A DNA stretch of 64,000 bases from Pseudoalteromonas prydzensis (GCF_001661495.1 NZ_BDDT01000001.1:744001-808000), one strand, 5' to 3'; positions 26,673 through 35,768 are shown, numbered from the stretch's first letter. Notes: generated from the letters alone by a model not told the origin. Numbers and translations are program-made.

Positions 26673-28043
26673 TTACAACTCCTTCTGCCAAGCAATATCT
26701 AACACTTGCGGCTCAGTATTTTGAGTATCATCGCTGCCAGTTGTAAAAAAACGTTGTACGCTTGAAAAGATGCCATCACCGCCACCTGAGCCTGAAGAAG
26801 GTATTAAAAAAGCAGTGACTTGATTGGGCGCTGTGCGCAGCAGCAGTTCGTTTTGTTTTGAAAGTTTTGCATCAGATAATATTGGGTTATTGCGATAATC
26901 ACCCGGGAGTATAAATTGGTTTTTTACCGTTAATGTTTCAAGGCTGTACTCAGCAACTAAACCCGTTGTACTGACACTCAGTAGACTATTATTTGAACTG
27001 CCTGAAAAATAATTAGAGATAGAAAATGTTTGATCGTCTGGTGGTAACGTACTATTACTATTCTGCTTAATAACAGGGCTTGCAATAACCTTGCCCCCAG
27101 TAGTTTTGCACTGAGACTCTGCTGAATGCATATAGGTTTTGCATATTTTACCACTGCCATTCATTAAACTGACGCTATAGTACAAATAACCATTGCTAAT
27201 TACAGGCTTATTAGCAATTACACCATTAAGGTTTTTACTCCAAATAATTTTTGATTGGTTATTTACTTTGTGTAAAAATCCATCTTGGGTAGGGACATAA
27301 GTAAAACTACCACTTGTTACAATTGCTCTTTCAACAATATCTAGTCCAAGGTTCATAAGTGGTTGTAGGTATCCGCTTAACTCGACTTCTTTAATTACTT
27401 GTGGCTTATTCACTACTACAGCCGTTTTTTGTTTTTTAGTGCTGCCAAAACCCACTGCCGATAACTCAAATGAACTATAGTTATAAGCTGTTATCGCTTT
27501 ACTGCCAGTAAATGGTAACGCCTTATAATGTGTCCCATTTACTTTTAAATTGACTTCACTCGCCCCTTCAACATTCCAAGAAACAACAACTCGCTCACCT
27601 TGAGCAACTTTACTTTTATTAGTAGAAAAAGAGGTAATATGTAGTGGTGACGTGTTTACATTATTAATATTCGTCCAGCCTGCGCAACCATACTGATGGC
27701 ACCCTTTCACTCTGAATTTATTACCTAAAATTTTATCAGCACGGTATTCATTACTTACAATATTGCTCGCAACTAACTGCCAACTACCATTAATGTAATG
27801 CTCAATAATATAATAATTACTATCGGAATTTTTTGTCCATTGCAGCCAATATTCAGTTGGTGTCTCTTTAATAGTTAGATAAGTTGTAGTATCTGGGTAT
27901 AACTCGATGGGCACAAAAATAGTGATACCAGATACATTAACTGGTGCATAAGCTTGTTCAAAGTCTTGTTGAGCGATAACTAAACAAGAATAAATGCTTA
28001 ATATCGCAGTAAAGCAGTGAATTAATAAAAAGGCGGGCTTCAT
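26673..28043 (-). CDS. Exported FN3/PQQ-like companion of the RHS giant
   Basis: A 456-aa protein with a signal peptide (about 1-24), an FN3-like domain (about 55-130, with YWLQWTKNSDSNYYIIE), an Ig-like domain (about 133-210, VAQGERVVVSWNVEGA), a PQQ/propeller-like stretch (about 235-410, TYVPTQDGFLHKVN...IIWSKNL) and a glycine/serine-rich end. The same FN3-to-propeller order occurs in the N-terminal part of the giant, so this may be a partial duplicate or a subunit that docks with it. Start: AAGGA 5 bases before ATG 28043. Its stop lies 1 base before the giant's ATG, and the giant's ribosome site is inside its last codons. No enzymatic motif was seen. Confidence 0.7.
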   Translation of the reverse strand: MKPAFLLIHCFTAILSIYSCLVIAQQDFEQAYAPVNVSGITIFVPIELYPDTTTYLTIKETPTEYWLQWTKNSDSNYYIIEHYINGSWQLVASNIVSNEYRADKILGNKFRVKGCHQYGCAGWTNINNVNTSPLHITSFSTNKSKVAQGERVVVSWNVEGASEVNLKVNGTHYKALPFTGSKAITAYNYSSFELSAVGFGSTKKQKTAVVVNKPQVIKEVELSGYLQPLMNLGLDIVERAIVTSGSFTYVPTQDGFLHKVNNQSKIIWSKNLNGVIANKPVISNGYLYYSVSLMNGSGKICKTYMHSAESQCKTTGGKVIASPVIKQNSNSTLPPDDQTFSISNYFSGSSNNSLLSVSTTGLVAEYSLETLTVKNQFILPGDYRNNPILSDAKLSKQNELLLRTAPNQVTAFLIPSSGSGGGDGIFSSVQRFFTTGSDDTQNTEPQVLDIAWQKEL

Positions 28044-28083
28044 TTTAGTCCTTTAATTTAACTATAGTTACGTCCTAGTAACA

Positions 28084-28111
28084 ATTATATACACATTAAA
28101 TATAGGTACAA
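28084..28111 (-). promoter_or_regulatory. Sigma-70-type promoter of the RHS operon
   Basis: On the minus strand TTGTAC (28111-28106), 16 bases, TATAAT (28089-28084). Transcription would start near 28076 and give a leader of about 33 bases before ATG 28043. It is the only convincing promoter seen in front of the 28043-11219 gene series. Confidence 0.6.
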
Positions 28112-28167
28112 TCAGCCAAAAAGGTGATTAAATGAATAAAACATGAATGAAATATCAAATTAAATAA

Positions 28168-28419
28168 TTACTTAAACGTAACTTTGCCGCCGATCATTTT
28201 ATACGCGGGGGCGCCGCGGATGATTGTTTCACGTGCGAAGGGGCGTTCACATTGTGGACAAATACAGCGGGCTTTGGTGAAATCTTGGCTGATGCGTTCG
28301 ATAAAACATTTCACTAAAGCGCCTTTGCCACCTTTACGATACTTAAACAAAGGGGCTTTACATTGGCTGCAAAAAATATCGACCGTTTTGGTGGGGCCTT
28401 TTTTATTCGGTTTTGCCAT
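28168..28419 (-). CDS. Small zinc-ribbon protein
   Basis: An 83-aa basic protein with two CxxC knuckles: CSQC at about residues 18-21 and CPQC at about 55-58, joined by a Lys/Gly-rich loop (KYRKGGKGALVKC). This is a typical treble-clef or zinc-ribbon layout, and the protein should bind one Zn. There is no signal peptide, so it is cytoplasmic. The family is not recognised by name. Basic zinc ribbons of this size often bind nucleic acids, but that is only an inference. It lies 60 bases downstream of the DUF1761 gene on the same strand and 124 bases before the RHS operon. Confidence 0.75.
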   Translation of the reverse strand: MAKPNKKGPTKTVDIFCSQCKAPLFKYRKGGKGALVKCFIERISQDFTKARCICPQCERPFARETIIRGAPAYKMIGGKVTFK

Positions 28420-28479
28420 TATATTGTTACTTCTAGTCCAAACACGCTTATATAATCTATAGCGACATAGACTAACAGC

Positions 28480-28884
28480 TTATGGCCACAGACCCAAAAT
28501 TAAGCCCATTAGGGTAAACTGCAAGATATGGTAACCGCTATTGATTAAAAACAGTTTTAACGGTCGTTGCTCAAAAATATAACCAATCCCCATTGAACTA
28601 CTAACCCAACAAACACCAATGGCAAAACCCACAGCAACAGCAACGCCTAAGTTAGGGTTCGGCCCTAAAAACAGCGATAAACTGAATGCAATAAACAACG
28701 ATAAAACAAAACTCCCGCCAAATACCCATTTAGGATTGGTCGCTTTTAAATCAAGCTCTGTTAAGCCACACCCTTCAAGCCATGCCCGTTGAAATAGCCA
28801 CGGCGAATACCAAATGCCGCCTAACATAAAAGCAGACATAGCTGCAAAAAATACGGCTGCAAAATCTAGTTGAGATAAATCCAT
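28480..28884 (-). CDS. DUF1761 family membrane protein
   Basis: A 134-aa protein with four predicted membrane helices (about residues 9-28, 52-72, 78-98 and 112-132). It shows the DUF1761 hallmarks GGIWYSPWLFQRAW near the N-terminus, the central GxxxGxxWVSSSMG motif, and a C-terminal NSGYHILQFTLMGLILGLW helix. Function of the family is unknown. Some members sit beside stress or resistance genes. No operon partner is evident apart from the zinc-ribbon gene 60 bases downstream. Confidence 0.85.
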   Translation of the reverse strand: MDLSQLDFAAVFFAAMSAFMLGGIWYSPWLFQRAWLEGCGLTELDLKATNPKWVFGGSFVLSLFIAFSLSLFLGPNPNLGVAVAVGFAIGVCWVSSSMGIGYIFEQRPLKLFLINSGYHILQFTLMGLILGLWP

Positions 28885-29073
28885 AGCGACTGCTTATGCT
28901 GATTGCAAAAAATACAATGATATTTTTAATGTAGTTAATGAACGCCATTGCAGCAACATCGAAACGATGAATAGCTTATTGTGTTATTCACCGTTAGGGC
29001 TAATATAGTAAAAGCAATTTATAAGGCAGTACTATTTCACTAGATTCAGGGTTGAGTCTTGCAACACGCTCGG

Positions 29074-29604
29074 TTATTGCTGCACTGGTTTTTTTTGCAG
29101 TTTGCGCTGTAATGTACGCCTGTGCATATTAAGCTGGCGGGCAGTAGCTGAAATATTGCCTTGGTTAGCGTGCAACACTTGTTGAATATGCTCCCATTCC
29201 AAGCGCTCGGCAGACATAGTTTGCGTATCTGTCACCACTAATTCAGTATTAGGTTCTGCTGCGCCATTCAATGCACGTAACAATGTCAGCATATCAACCG
29301 GTTTTGTTAAATAATCATTTGCGCCCTTGCGCATCGCCTCTACCGCAGTGGCAATACTGGCAAACCCAGTCAGTAACACAATATGGGCATCGGCCAATAA
29401 TGTTCGCAGTGGTTTAATGAGTGCCAAACCATTGTCATCCGCTAATTTCATATCGAGCAATACATGACTCGGTGCATACTCTGTAGCAATGCTCAGCGCT
29501 TGTTCTTTAGTATGGGCAAGCTGACATTGAAATCCTTGCTTGGTTAAGCGCCGCGCTAAGGTATTAGCAAGATTAATATCATCTTCAATAATTAATAATT
29601 TCAT
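29074..29604 (-). CDS. Response regulator of the RegA/PrrA/ActR type
   Basis: A 176-aa two-domain regulator. The receiver domain has an acidic pair (IIEDD), phospho-acceptor D51 (LLDMKLADDNG) and the conserved Lys in YLTKP. A short linker leads to a Fis-type DNA-binding helix-turn-helix at about 133-172 (EWEHIQQVLHANQGNISATARQL, MHRRTLQRKL). This is the size and layout of RegA/PrrA/ActR, global regulators that adjust respiration and redox balance. It overlaps the kinase gene upstream by 4 bases, so the pair is co-translated. Targets are not visible in this window. Confidence 0.85.
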   Translation of the reverse strand: MKLLIIEDDINLANTLARRLTKQGFQCQLAHTKEQALSIATEYAPSHVLLDMKLADDNGLALIKPLRTLLADAHIVLLTGFASIATAVEAMRKGANDYLTKPVDMLTLLRALNGAAEPNTELVVTDTQTMSAERLEWEHIQQVLHANQGNISATARQLNMHRRTLQRKLQKKPVQQ

Positions 29605-30854
29605 GCTGTCTCACTGACTTGATCGCTTACCGTTAATTGCACTTTGGCAACCGCACCACCTTGTGGGTGGTTAAATAGTGTTAATGAGCCCTGTAAGCGC
29701 TCAAATGTGACATTAGACAGCATAACCGCCAGCCCCATCCCCGTTTCACTGGGCATTAGCTGACCACCTAATTCAGCTAATTGCGCTGCGCTAAAACCTT
29801 TTCCAAAGTCACGGATAATTAAACTCACCGATTTAGGACTCTCAGTGCTGTGTTGCCAGTTTAATTCTAAGTTTTGTTGCTGTGCTTGCTGATTAGCAAA
29901 CGCGGCATTTTGCAACAAATTTAAAATAGCCGGTAGTAACATGACATCATTAGCGATCGAGTAATTTGGCGTATCATTTAACCACTTAAGCTGTTGATCT
30001 GGATATTGTAACAGCATGGTATCTGTAATTTGTTGCGCCAACTCAGGTAATGACACCGCTGCAGCAACGGTTTGTGTGCGTAACTCAGATGACAAAACAC
30101 GAAAGTGGTCTAGTTGCTGGGCACATTGCTGAAGCGGTTGCTGCATGTCTTTGACAATTTCATTATTCGGTTGCTCTTCAATTAGCTCTTCATACAGTAA
30201 TTGTAAATTAGCAATGGGACTGGCTAATTGGTGGGTAATTTGTGCAGCAGCGCCATCAAGCATCACTAATTGCTCTGCACGTAGTTGTTTTTCACGAACA
30301 CTGGCAATGGTTCGCTCTCGTGAATGCAAAGCACGGTTCATGGTGCCTATAACCAACGCAATTACGCTGGCGCTGATCACAAAATTTACCCACATACCCA
30401 CAAAGTGACTGGTCATCTGCATATGATGCATACTGTGCTGCGGCAATTTAAATAATAAAATGCTGTATGCGGCTATCGCCAATATTGCAATATAAGCCAA
30501 ACCTCTAGCGCTTACGCTGACGGCGGCGATCATAATAGGTAACAAAAGTAATGATACAAAAGCGTTGGTTGCGCCACCGCTGAGCGATAACAATACAGAC
30601 AAAAACAGCACATCGGCAGTCAACTGCATCAACATACCCAGTTCTTTGGCTTTACTGACATTACGATAAGCAATGACGCTTAATATTTGAAATACCGCTT
30701 CAAGGGCAATCACCACAAGCAAAGGCATTAAGGGGATTTGGTGCTCTAATAAAAAATATACGCTAATAACTGCGATGAGTTGAATAGCGATTGCGCCGCT
30801 GCGTAACTTCAGTAAGCGACTGATGGCCGGATCTGTGCGCATTAAAAACGCCAT
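29601..30854 (-). CDS. Redox-sensing histidine kinase of the RegB/PrrB/ActS type
   Basis: A 417-aa kinase with six N-terminal membrane helices (about residues 20-175). The loop GGATNAF at 93-99 corresponds to the conserved RegB quinone-site heptapeptide GGxxNPF, with Ala in place of Pro. The H-box is ITHQLASPIANL with H208, followed by C244 in LQQCAQQL, placed where RegB carries its redox-active cysteine. N-box LNLLQNAAFA and G-boxes RDFGKGFS and GMGLAV complete the ATPase. It overlaps the RegA-like regulator by 4 bases and follows a DUF4440 gene by 42. It probably senses the respiratory quinone pool. The correspondence of the Cys is by position only. Confidence 0.85.
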   Translation of the reverse strand: MAFLMRTDPAISRLLKLRSGAIAIQLIAVISVYFLLEHQIPLMPLLVVIALEAVFQILSVIAYRNVSKAKELGMLMQLTADVLFLSVLLSLSGGATNAFVSLLLLPIMIAAVSVSARGLAYIAILAIAAYSILLFKLPQHSMHHMQMTSHFVGMWVNFVISASVIALVIGTMNRALHSRERTIASVREKQLRAEQLVMLDGAAAQITHQLASPIANLQLLYEELIEEQPNNEIVKDMQQPLQQCAQQLDHFRVLSSELRTQTVAAAVSLPELAQQITDTMLLQYPDQQLKWLNDTPNYSIANDVMLLPAILNLLQNAAFANQQAQQQNLELNWQHSTESPKSVSLIIRDFGKGFSAAQLAELGGQLMPSETGMGLAVMLSNVTFERLQGSLTLFNHPQGGAVAKVQLTVSDQVSETA

Positions 30855-30896
30855 ACATAAATACCTAAGAAAAACACCTAATAAAAAAGGCTTAAA

Positions 30897-31301
30897 TTAA
30901 TCATCATCCATGGAAATACTGAATACCGCGCACGGTGTGCCTTGATGAAACACCATTTTCCATTGGCCGTCGCTTAAGCGCCAAAGCGACATACGTAGTG
31001 AATAATTAAATTCCGCCCGTGCAGAACGTCGAAATGCCGCTTGATAGCTTAATTGCGCAATGTCATCACTGAGCATCCGGCCTTTAAAATGCTGATTATA
31101 AAACTGCGGCACCACTTCTGTGGGTAATCGCGTTAATACTTGGTATTTATTAAACACGGTGCCATTGGCTGCAATCTCAATAAAATCATCATCGAGTAAA
31201 CTATCCAGTGCTTGCTCAGATTGACGAACCTCTGGATCTAATAATTGGCGCTCAGCATCAATCAAATGATTAAACAATGACGCCTTGATTTTGCTGCCCA
31301 T
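30897..31301 (-). CDS. DUF4440/SnoaL-like (NTF2-fold) protein
   Basis: A 134-aa cytoplasmic protein with the NTF2-like pattern of DUF4440: an N-terminal helix with EQALDSLLDDDFIEI, then a GTVFNKYQVL segment, paired strands (LSYQAAFRRS, YSLRMSLWRL) and the characteristic WKMVFHQGTPC ending. In this fold the end forms a cone-shaped pocket used for small-molecule binding or simple hydrolase and isomerase reactions. It starts 8 bases after the amidohydrolase stop and is clearly co-transcribed with it. The substrate is unknown. Confidence 0.8.
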   Translation of the reverse strand: MGSKIKASLFNHLIDAERQLLDPEVRQSEQALDSLLDDDFIEIAANGTVFNKYQVLTRLPTEVVPQFYNQHFKGRMLSDDIAQLSYQAAFRRSARAEFNYSLRMSLWRLSDGQWKMVFHQGTPCAVFSISMDDD

Positions 31302-31309
31302 AGTCGTTC

Positions 31310-32620
31310 CTACAATTGTTTATATACTTGCCCTGCTTTCATCACAAACTGTACATTTTTCAATGTAGTTATATCATCGAGCGGGTCACCCTTAACACTG
31401 ATGATATCTGCTTGTTTACCAACACTCAACTGCCCAAGCTTATCTTGTTGACCAAGCAGCTTGGCGGCATCAATCGTCGCCGACCTAATAGCTTGCTTTT
31501 CAGTCATACCGTATTTCACTAACCATAAAAACTCATCGGCATTGTCGCCGTGGCGCGACACGCCTGAGTCTGTGCCAAAAGCTATATTAATATTATTTTT
31601 TAACGCCAGTTTAAATGATGCTTCAACTTGTGGCACTACAGCGCGCACTTTGTCGGCAATCGCCACTGGCATATTAGGGTTACTTAGCACTTCTTTGCTG
31701 ACCGTCTGCCCAGCTAATAATGTAGGTACTAAGTACGCATTATGTTTTTTAAACAGTTTGATACTCTGTTGATCTAAGTAAGATCCATGCTCGATTGAAT
31801 CAACACCTGCTCGCAACGCGGCTTTTACGCCTGATGTACCATGTGCATGTGCGGTAACACTTCGTCCTAGATTATGTGCAGTATCAACAATTGCCTCAAG
31901 CTCTTGATCTGTAAACTGCTGACTAACCCCTGCGGCAGTATTACTTAATACGCCGCCAGTTGCGGTGATCTTAATCACATCCGCACCTGATTTTATAACT
32001 TCACGTACAGCACGACGGCAATCATCTGCACCATCGCAAACCCCAAGTCCACCGCTTATCACATCACTAATATCTTTACGGTAACCGTGTAAATCAGCAT
32101 GTCCGCCAGTCGGCGTAATGGTATCGCCTGCTGCAAATATACGTGGCCCTTGAATATCTCCACGCTCAACCGCTCTTTGCAGCGGAAATATCACTTTATA
32201 ACTGCTACCTAAATCACGTACCGAGGTAAAACCGGCATCAAGACTACGCTGTAAATATTTAATCGATCGCAGCGCATAGTCCGCTTCATACTCTGTAAGC
32301 CATTGATGAGGGTTTGTGTTTGCATCACGCTCAAATGTAACATGCACGTGCATATCAATTAGACCAGGCATAACAAACTGATCTTTTAAATCAATAATTG
32401 TCGCATCCGGCAATTTAAGTTCACTAATGCTGATATAGCCTTTTTCAATGCGGGTGATTATGGCATCTTCTATAACAATTGTTTGTTGTTTTTCTAGCGT
32501 TTGTTCAGCGCCAGATAACAGTGAACCTGCGTAAATAACCTGTGTTTGTGTTGCAAAACTTGACGCCGAACAAACCAAAGCGCTAAGAGAAGCTAAAGTA
32601 GTGATTAATTTTTGTTTCAT
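31310..32620 (-). CDS. Exported metal-dependent amidohydrolase (Xaa-Pro dipeptidase/imidazolonepropionase-like)
   Basis: A 436-aa protein of the amidohydrolase superfamily with a signal peptide (MKQKLITTLASLSALVCSASSFA). Binuclear-metal ligands are recognisable: HxH at H91/H93 (GLIDMHVHV), the bridging Lys in DVIKITATGG, His in TAHAHG and SIEHGS, and the catalytic Asp in FGTDSGVSRHGDN. This set fits the secreted carboxypeptidase-like/prolidase group (Sgx9260 type) that cleaves N-acyl or Xaa-Pro peptides. Start 32620 is chosen because AGAGGT lies 5 bases upstream; the frame extends to 32644 without such support. It heads a probable operon with DUF4440, RegB-like and RegA-like genes. Substrate uncertain. 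Confidence 0.87.
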   Translation of the reverse strand: MKQKLITTLASLSALVCSASSFATQTQVIYAGSLLSGAEQTLEKQQTIVIEDAIITRIEKGYISISELKLPDATIIDLKDQFVMPGLIDMHVHVTFERDANTNPHQWLTEYEADYALRSIKYLQRSLDAGFTSVRDLGSSYKVIFPLQRAVERGDIQGPRIFAAGDTITPTGGHADLHGYRKDISDVISGGLGVCDGADDCRRAVREVIKSGADVIKITATGGVLSNTAAGVSQQFTDQELEAIVDTAHNLGRSVTAHAHGTSGVKAALRAGVDSIEHGSYLDQQSIKLFKKHNAYLVPTLLAGQTVSKEVLSNPNMPVAIADKVRAVVPQVEASFKLALKNNINIAFGTDSGVSRHGDNADEFLWLVKYGMTEKQAIRSATIDAAKLLGQQDKLGQLSVGKQADIISVKGDPLDDITTLKNVQFVMKAGQVYKQL

Positions 32621-32772
32621 GTTTACCTCTTTTTTTACTACCATTAGCCTAAATTACGTTTGATTACCACTATTTACGACATAAACGCAGCGATAAACTA
32701 GTCTTAGAAGTGGATTTTTGGTATAAATCAAACATAGATCACACATGTCTGACCACTTAAAGAGAGCACACT

Positions 32773-33846
32773 ATGACTTACGCACACATTACCGGTTGGG
32801 GTAAATGTATTCCACCTGCGCGTATTAGCAATGACGAAATCAGCCAATTGGTTGATACCAATGATGAATGGATCACCACACGCACTGGCATCAAAGCCCG
32901 CCGAGTAAGCCACGTAAGTACCGCAGAACTTGCCACTGTGGCAGCTAAACACGCAATAGCCTGTGCAGGCATTGATGCTAAAGACATCGATCTTGTGTTA
33001 CTCGCAACCTGTACGCCCTCTACTATGGTGGCAAACACCGCTTCATTAGTACAAAAAAACATTGGTGCAGTTGGTGCAGCCGCTATGGACACCAATGCCG
33101 CCTGTTCTGGCTTTTTATACGCGATACAAGCGGCTACAGCACAAATTCAAGCTGGTATGATAAAAAAAGCCGTCGTAATTGCTGCTGAACGCATGACCTG
33201 GTATGTAAACTGGGAGCGCCGTGACAGCGCAGTGTTATTTGGCGACGGCGCCGGTGCCGTGGTACTTGAAGCCGCCGACACGCCAGCAGGTTTACTCGCG
33301 ACAAAAACAGGCTGTGATAGCGAAGACCGTGATATATTGCATATCACCAATTTTGGCAGCGACTTAGATAAATATGTGCCGATTGGGCCATCTGATCTAT
33401 TGTTTGAAGGTCGTGAAATATTTAAACGCGCAGTAAAAGGTATGAGTGAAGCCTGTGATGATGTACTCGCACAAGCAAGTTTAAGCCTTGATGATATTGA
33501 TGTACTTGTGCCGCACCAAGCAAATTTACGTATCATTCAAGCCATTCAACATCGCTTAAAAGTGCCGGATGAAAAAGTCATGGTTAATATTGGTGAATAC
33601 GGTAATACATCGGCAGCCACTATTGCGATCGCATTATGTGAAGCTGTAGAGCAAGGATTAATTAAACCTCATGCGAATATTATGTCAGCAGCATTTGGTG
33701 CAGGTTTAACTTGGGCTGCTAGTTACATAAAATGGGGCGAGCGTGTTACGCCAATCAGCGTTAGCGATGCAGCGTTACCACCGTGTGACAAAACTGGTTT
33801 AGAATTAGTAGCCCCAGCGGTTGCAGCCTGTAAAGGGACTGATTAA
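32773..33846 (+). CDS. 3-oxoacyl-ACP synthase III family protein (FabH-like)
   Basis: A 357-aa thiolase-fold condensing enzyme with the KASIII catalytic triad: C111 in TNAACSGF, H248 in VPHQAN and N278 in GNTSAA. The gene is slightly longer than E. coli FabH (317 aa) because of a C-terminal extension after YIKWGER. It is not in a fab cluster, so it is likely a second, non-housekeeping KASIII that uses a longer acyl starter, or a branch enzyme for secondary lipids. A purine-rich AAAGAGAG lies before the start. It is divergent from the amidohydrolase and closed by the terminator at 33865. Confidence 0.88.
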   Translation: MTYAHITGWGKCIPPARISNDEISQLVDTNDEWITTRTGIKARRVSHVSTAELATVAAKHAIACAGIDAKDIDLVLLATCTPSTMVANTASLVQKNIGAVGAAAMDTNAACSGFLYAIQAATAQIQAGMIKKAVVIAAERMTWYVNWERRDSAVLFGDGAGAVVLEAADTPAGLLATKTGCDSEDRDILHITNFGSDLDKYVPIGPSDLLFEGREIFKRAVKGMSEACDDVLAQASLSLDDIDVLVPHQANLRIIQAIQHRLKVPDEKVMVNIGEYGNTSAATIAIALCEAVEQGLIKPHANIMSAAFGAGLTWAASYIKWGERVTPISVSDAALPPCDKTGLELVAPAVAACKGTD

Positions 33847-33864
33847 TCACATACAGTATCTATT

Positions 33865-33888
33865 AAAGCGCGACTTTCGCGCTTTATT
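33865..33888 (+). terminator. Rho-independent terminator after the FabH-like gene
   Basis: AAAGCGCG (33865-33872), loop ACTTT, CGCGCTTT (33878-33885), then AT-rich sequence. It lies 19 bases beyond the stop of the FabH-like gene and before the VOC gene at 33941. Confidence 0.7.
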
Positions 33889-33940
33889 CAGCTCGCTAGA
33901 ATGGTTAAATATTTAACTCGATTGGTATTATTGGAACAAT

Positions 33941-34327
33941 ATGAAACTACTCGCGATTCATCACGTTGCTATCATTTGCAGCGACTATCAACGTGCTAAA
34001 CATTTTTATACTCAAATACTTAAGTTACCCATAATTCATGAACAATACCGTGCTGAACGTGACTCTTATAAGTTGGATTTAGCGCTACCAGATGGTAGTC
34101 AAATAGAATTGTTCTCATTTGTTGGGGCGCCAAAGAGGCCCAGTTACCCTGAAGCCCAAGGCTTAAGACATCTTGCGTTTGCAGTTGCTGATATTAGCCA
34201 TGCAAAAGCTTACTTAGAAGAACATGCAGTCGCAGTAGAAGAAATAAGAGTGGATGAAATCACCGGGAAGCGTTTTACATTTTTCGCCGACCCCGATGAT
34301 TTACCTCTAGAGCTTTATGAAGCTTAG
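33941..34327 (+). CDS. gloA2: VOC-fold protein, GloA2/YaeR-like
   Basis: A 128-aa single-domain member of the vicinal oxygen chelate fold. The sequence follows E. coli YaeR throughout: HHVAIICSDYQRAKHFYT at the N-terminus, ELFSF in the middle, EAQGLRHLAF with the metal His, and KRFTFFADPDDLPLELYE at the end, with a Glu ligand. YaeR/GloA2 proteins resemble glyoxalase I and bind a divalent metal, but their true substrate is not settled. Single gene; its end meets the convergent aminopeptidase gene with a 4-base overlap of stop codons. Confidence 0.85.
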   Translation: MKLLAIHHVAIICSDYQRAKHFYTQILKLPIIHEQYRAERDSYKLDLALPDGSQIELFSFVGAPKRPSYPEAQGLRHLAFAVADISHAKAYLEEHAVAVEEIRVDEITGKRFTFFADPDDLPLELYEA

Positions 34328-35685
34328 TGAAAACGGCTTTCTAGATAATTAAATACCGCACGAATACCTAATGCTTCACCGCCTACAGGACGCCCTGGTA
34401 ATGAACGTAAGTTCCATGCCATTACATCAAAATGTACCCATGGCGTTGTTGGTTCAACAAACTCTTTTAAGTATAAAGCCGCTGTAATTGCGCCACCAAA
34501 CGGGGTGCTCGCACAGTTTGCCATATCGGCCACATCGCTTTTTAACAAGCTTTTATATTGTTCAAAAAGTGGTAATTGCCAAACCGGATCAGCCACTGCA
34601 ATACCCGCGTCAATAATACCATTGGCAACATCACGATCCGTTGCGAAAAACCCTGGTAATTCAGTTCCTAAAGCAATACGACAAGCGCCTGTTAAAGTAG
34701 CAAAGTCTATCAGTAATTGGGGATCATCATTTTGCGCTTCAGTTAGAGCATCGCACAATACTAGGCGCCCTTCAGCATCGGTGTTATCAATTTCAACCAT
34801 GATGCCTTTACGTGTTTTGATCACGTCTCCTGGGCGAAACGCATTGCGAGATACCGCATTTTCAACCGCAGGTACTAAGACACGCAAACGAACAGGTAAT
34901 TTAGCAGCCATGATCAACTGCGCTAAACCAATTACATGTGCAGCACCGCCCATGTCTTTTTTCATGTTACGCATACCAGAGCTTGGTTTTAAATCTAAGC
35001 CACCAGAGTCAAAACATACGCCTTTACCCACTAAAGTAACAAGCGGAGCATCGTCTGCCCCCCAGCGTAAATCTAATAAACGTGGTTTATTTTCACTGGC
35101 ACGGCCTACCATATGGATAGTTGGGTAATTTTGCTCTAGTAACTCATCACCCACCCATTCACTAAAGCGCCCATCATAAGTCAGGGCAAGATCAGCCATC
35201 ACTTGTGATAAGTGCTGTGGCATCATGTCAGCCGCAGGTGTGTTGACTAAATCTCGTACTAAGTTAATGGCATTTGCTTGCTGATTAAGGCGCGCATAAA
35301 GTGTTGCATCAGCTATCGCCAATTGTGCTTTAGCAGCACCTTTAGCTTTATATTCACTAAACTCATAACCGCCCAACATAAAGCCCAATGCGATCTGTTC
35401 TAATTGTTGTTCGCACGCTTGCACTTGATAAAGGCCAGCAGGTAGTTTATTCGCTAAATCCCCAGCTAACCAAAAATCATCCAGGCTATTAACTAAACAA
35501 TATACCTGACTGAGTGCGCCGGTTTGTGGATCAACCACCAGTGCCAAACCTTGTTTGGCAAAATCACAGCTATTGAGCCAGTTCTGTAAAAAAGTAGGTT
35601 GCTGCTGTTGCCATGCAGCTAAGTCATTTTTAACAACAAAAAACAATGGAATACCAGATGTACTATGACGAATTAATGCACTCAT
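34324..35685 (-). CDS. Leucyl aminopeptidase family protein (peptidase M17)
   Basis: A 453-aa cytosolic metallo-aminopeptidase that removes N-terminal residues from peptides and forms hexamers in this family. M17 hallmarks are present: VGKGVCFDSGGLDLKP with metal and active-site residues, the MKKDMGGAA segment with the catalytic Lys, and the signature NTDAEGRLVLCDAL. The N-terminal domain is shorter and different from E. coli PepA, as in PepB-like members. The gene is monocistronic. Its end overlaps the convergent VOC gene by 4 bases. Confidence 0.92.
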   Translation of the reverse strand: MSALIRHSTSGIPLFFVVKNDLAAWQQQQPTFLQNWLNSCDFAKQGLALVVDPQTGALSQVYCLVNSLDDFWLAGDLANKLPAGLYQVQACEQQLEQIALGFMLGGYEFSEYKAKGAAKAQLAIADATLYARLNQQANAINLVRDLVNTPAADMMPQHLSQVMADLALTYDGRFSEWVGDELLEQNYPTIHMVGRASENKPRLLDLRWGADDAPLVTLVGKGVCFDSGGLDLKPSSGMRNMKKDMGGAAHVIGLAQLIMAAKLPVRLRVLVPAVENAVSRNAFRPGDVIKTRKGIMVEIDNTDAEGRLVLCDALTEAQNDDPQLLIDFATLTGACRIALGTELPGFFATDRDVANGIIDAGIAVADPVWQLPLFEQYKSLLKSDVADMANCASTPFGGAITAALYLKEFVEPTTPWVHFDVMAWNLRSLPGRPVGGEALGIRAVFNYLESRFH

Positions 35686-35738
35686 TAAATGACTCGTTTA
35701 AAATAATAGGATGCCCAAGCATATCAATAACTCAGCGT

Positions 35739-35768
35739 AAAAGGTATAGCGTAGCGGCTATCCTTTTT
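35739..35768. terminator. Imperfect hairpin with T-runs on both sides
   Basis: AAAAGG (35739-35744) pairs with CCTTTT (35762-35767), and TAGC (35747-35750) with GCTA (35757-35760), with a mismatch. It lies between the stop of the LETM1-like gene (35800) and the start of the aminopeptidase (35685), both on the minus strand, and probably ends the former transcript. Confidence 0.45.

Noticed and set aside
32778..33095. Minus-strand frame opposite the FabH-like gene
   Set aside because: The plus-strand product has the complete Cys-His-Asn triad; the opposite frame is a shadow.
34505..35128. Plus-strand open frame of 207 codons opposite the M17 aminopeptidase
   Set aside because: The minus strand carries the full M17 signature; the plus frame is low-complexity Ser/Pro/Thr sequence typical of antisense shadows.
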